Shown one piece after another: positions 5,618 to 5,699 of a stretch of DNA of 5,699 nucleotides. The notes under the pieces are model-generated. The model was given only the letters and a program-made list of their open reading frames with translations. It searched no databases and was not told the DNA's origin. The stretch comes from Clostridiales bacterium UBA8153. Its GTDB lineage: Bacteria; Bacillota; Sulfobacillia; UBA8153. The stretch is from positions 1-5,699 of the forward strand of contig DMHJ01000190.1 of assembly GCA_003449495.1 (NCBI GenBank). Reading direction: 5' to 3'. Numbering within the stretch: position 1 is the stretch's first letter; every line of letters begins with the position of its first letter. The position numbers were made by a program, and so were the translations under genes.

Positions 5618-5699
5618 GCACCGCTGGGCGACCGCAGGTCACCGGGGGCCAGGGAAATGGCGGGAGTCACGTTGACAGTGGCTGCCGGCGGTGGCTTGC

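Larger units (their letters stand above)
5515..5699 (-). other. Unassigned flank upstream of kal
   Basis: I cannot assign a gene here. On the minus strand, two frames entering from the window edge end at TGA at 5669-5667 and at TGA at 5641-5639. Either could be the last codons of an upstream gene, but neither tail is recognisable. The third frame stays open from the edge into kal without a stop. A perfect palindrome CTCCCGGGAG lies at 5565-5574. No convincing promoter was found. Confidence 0.4.

Noticed and set aside
5672..5677. TTGACA on the plus strand, a perfect -35 box
   Set aside because: A -10 box at normal spacing would fall at or beyond the window edge, and no plus-strand gene is visible to support it.

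Overview
All six protein-coding genes in this window read on the minus strand, so transcription runs from high to low coordinates: kal, kce, a cysteine-rich zinc-ribbon protein, a TalC-type transaldolase, a B12-binding-domain radical SAM protein, then rho. The DNA is strongly GC-rich, with purine-rich AGGAGG-like ribosome binding sites and frequent TTG starts (three of six genes). Together with the amino-acid fermentation genes and a small transaldolase near rho, this suggests a GC-rich, anaerobic, possibly thermophilic Firmicute of the Clostridia or a related lineage (Moorella/Desulfotomaculum/Symbiobacterium-like). That placement is inference; no rRNA or other phylogenetic marker beyond Rho is present.

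Region by region (transcription order): 5699-5515 holds the unassigned upstream flank of kal. 5514-4313 holds kal and kce, overlapping by 13 bases. They encode two consecutive steps of the 3,5-diaminohexanoate (lysine fermentation) pathway: Kce converts 3-keto-5-aminohexanoate plus acetyl-CoA to acetoacetate plus 3-aminobutyryl-CoA, and Kal removes ammonia to give crotonyl-CoA. 4274-3639 encodes an unrecognised 211-residue protein with 15 cysteines and an internally duplicated CxC...CxxC zinc-ribbon-like module. 3625-2975 encodes a small transaldolase whose active-site residues look like transaldolase rather than fructose-6-phosphate aldolase. 2965-1595 encodes a radical SAM enzyme of unknown substrate. 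Gaps between these genes are -13, 38, 13 and 9 bases, so the five could form one transcript.

The only real intergenic region is 1594-1259 (336 bases), upstream of rho. It contains a weak terminator candidate, a plausible sigma-70-type promoter (TTGACG, 17 bases, TAGACT), and a roughly 220-base leader with hairpins and pyrimidine-rich stretches. The leader ends in a hairpin and Shine-Dalgarno sequence just before the TTG start of rho. This arrangement would let rho be expressed separately and perhaps autoregulated.

I see no mobile element, CRISPR array, tRNA or rRNA. The window looks like a mostly ordinary chromosomal region. The least explained parts are the duplicated zinc-ribbon protein, the orphan radical SAM enzyme and the structured rho leader.
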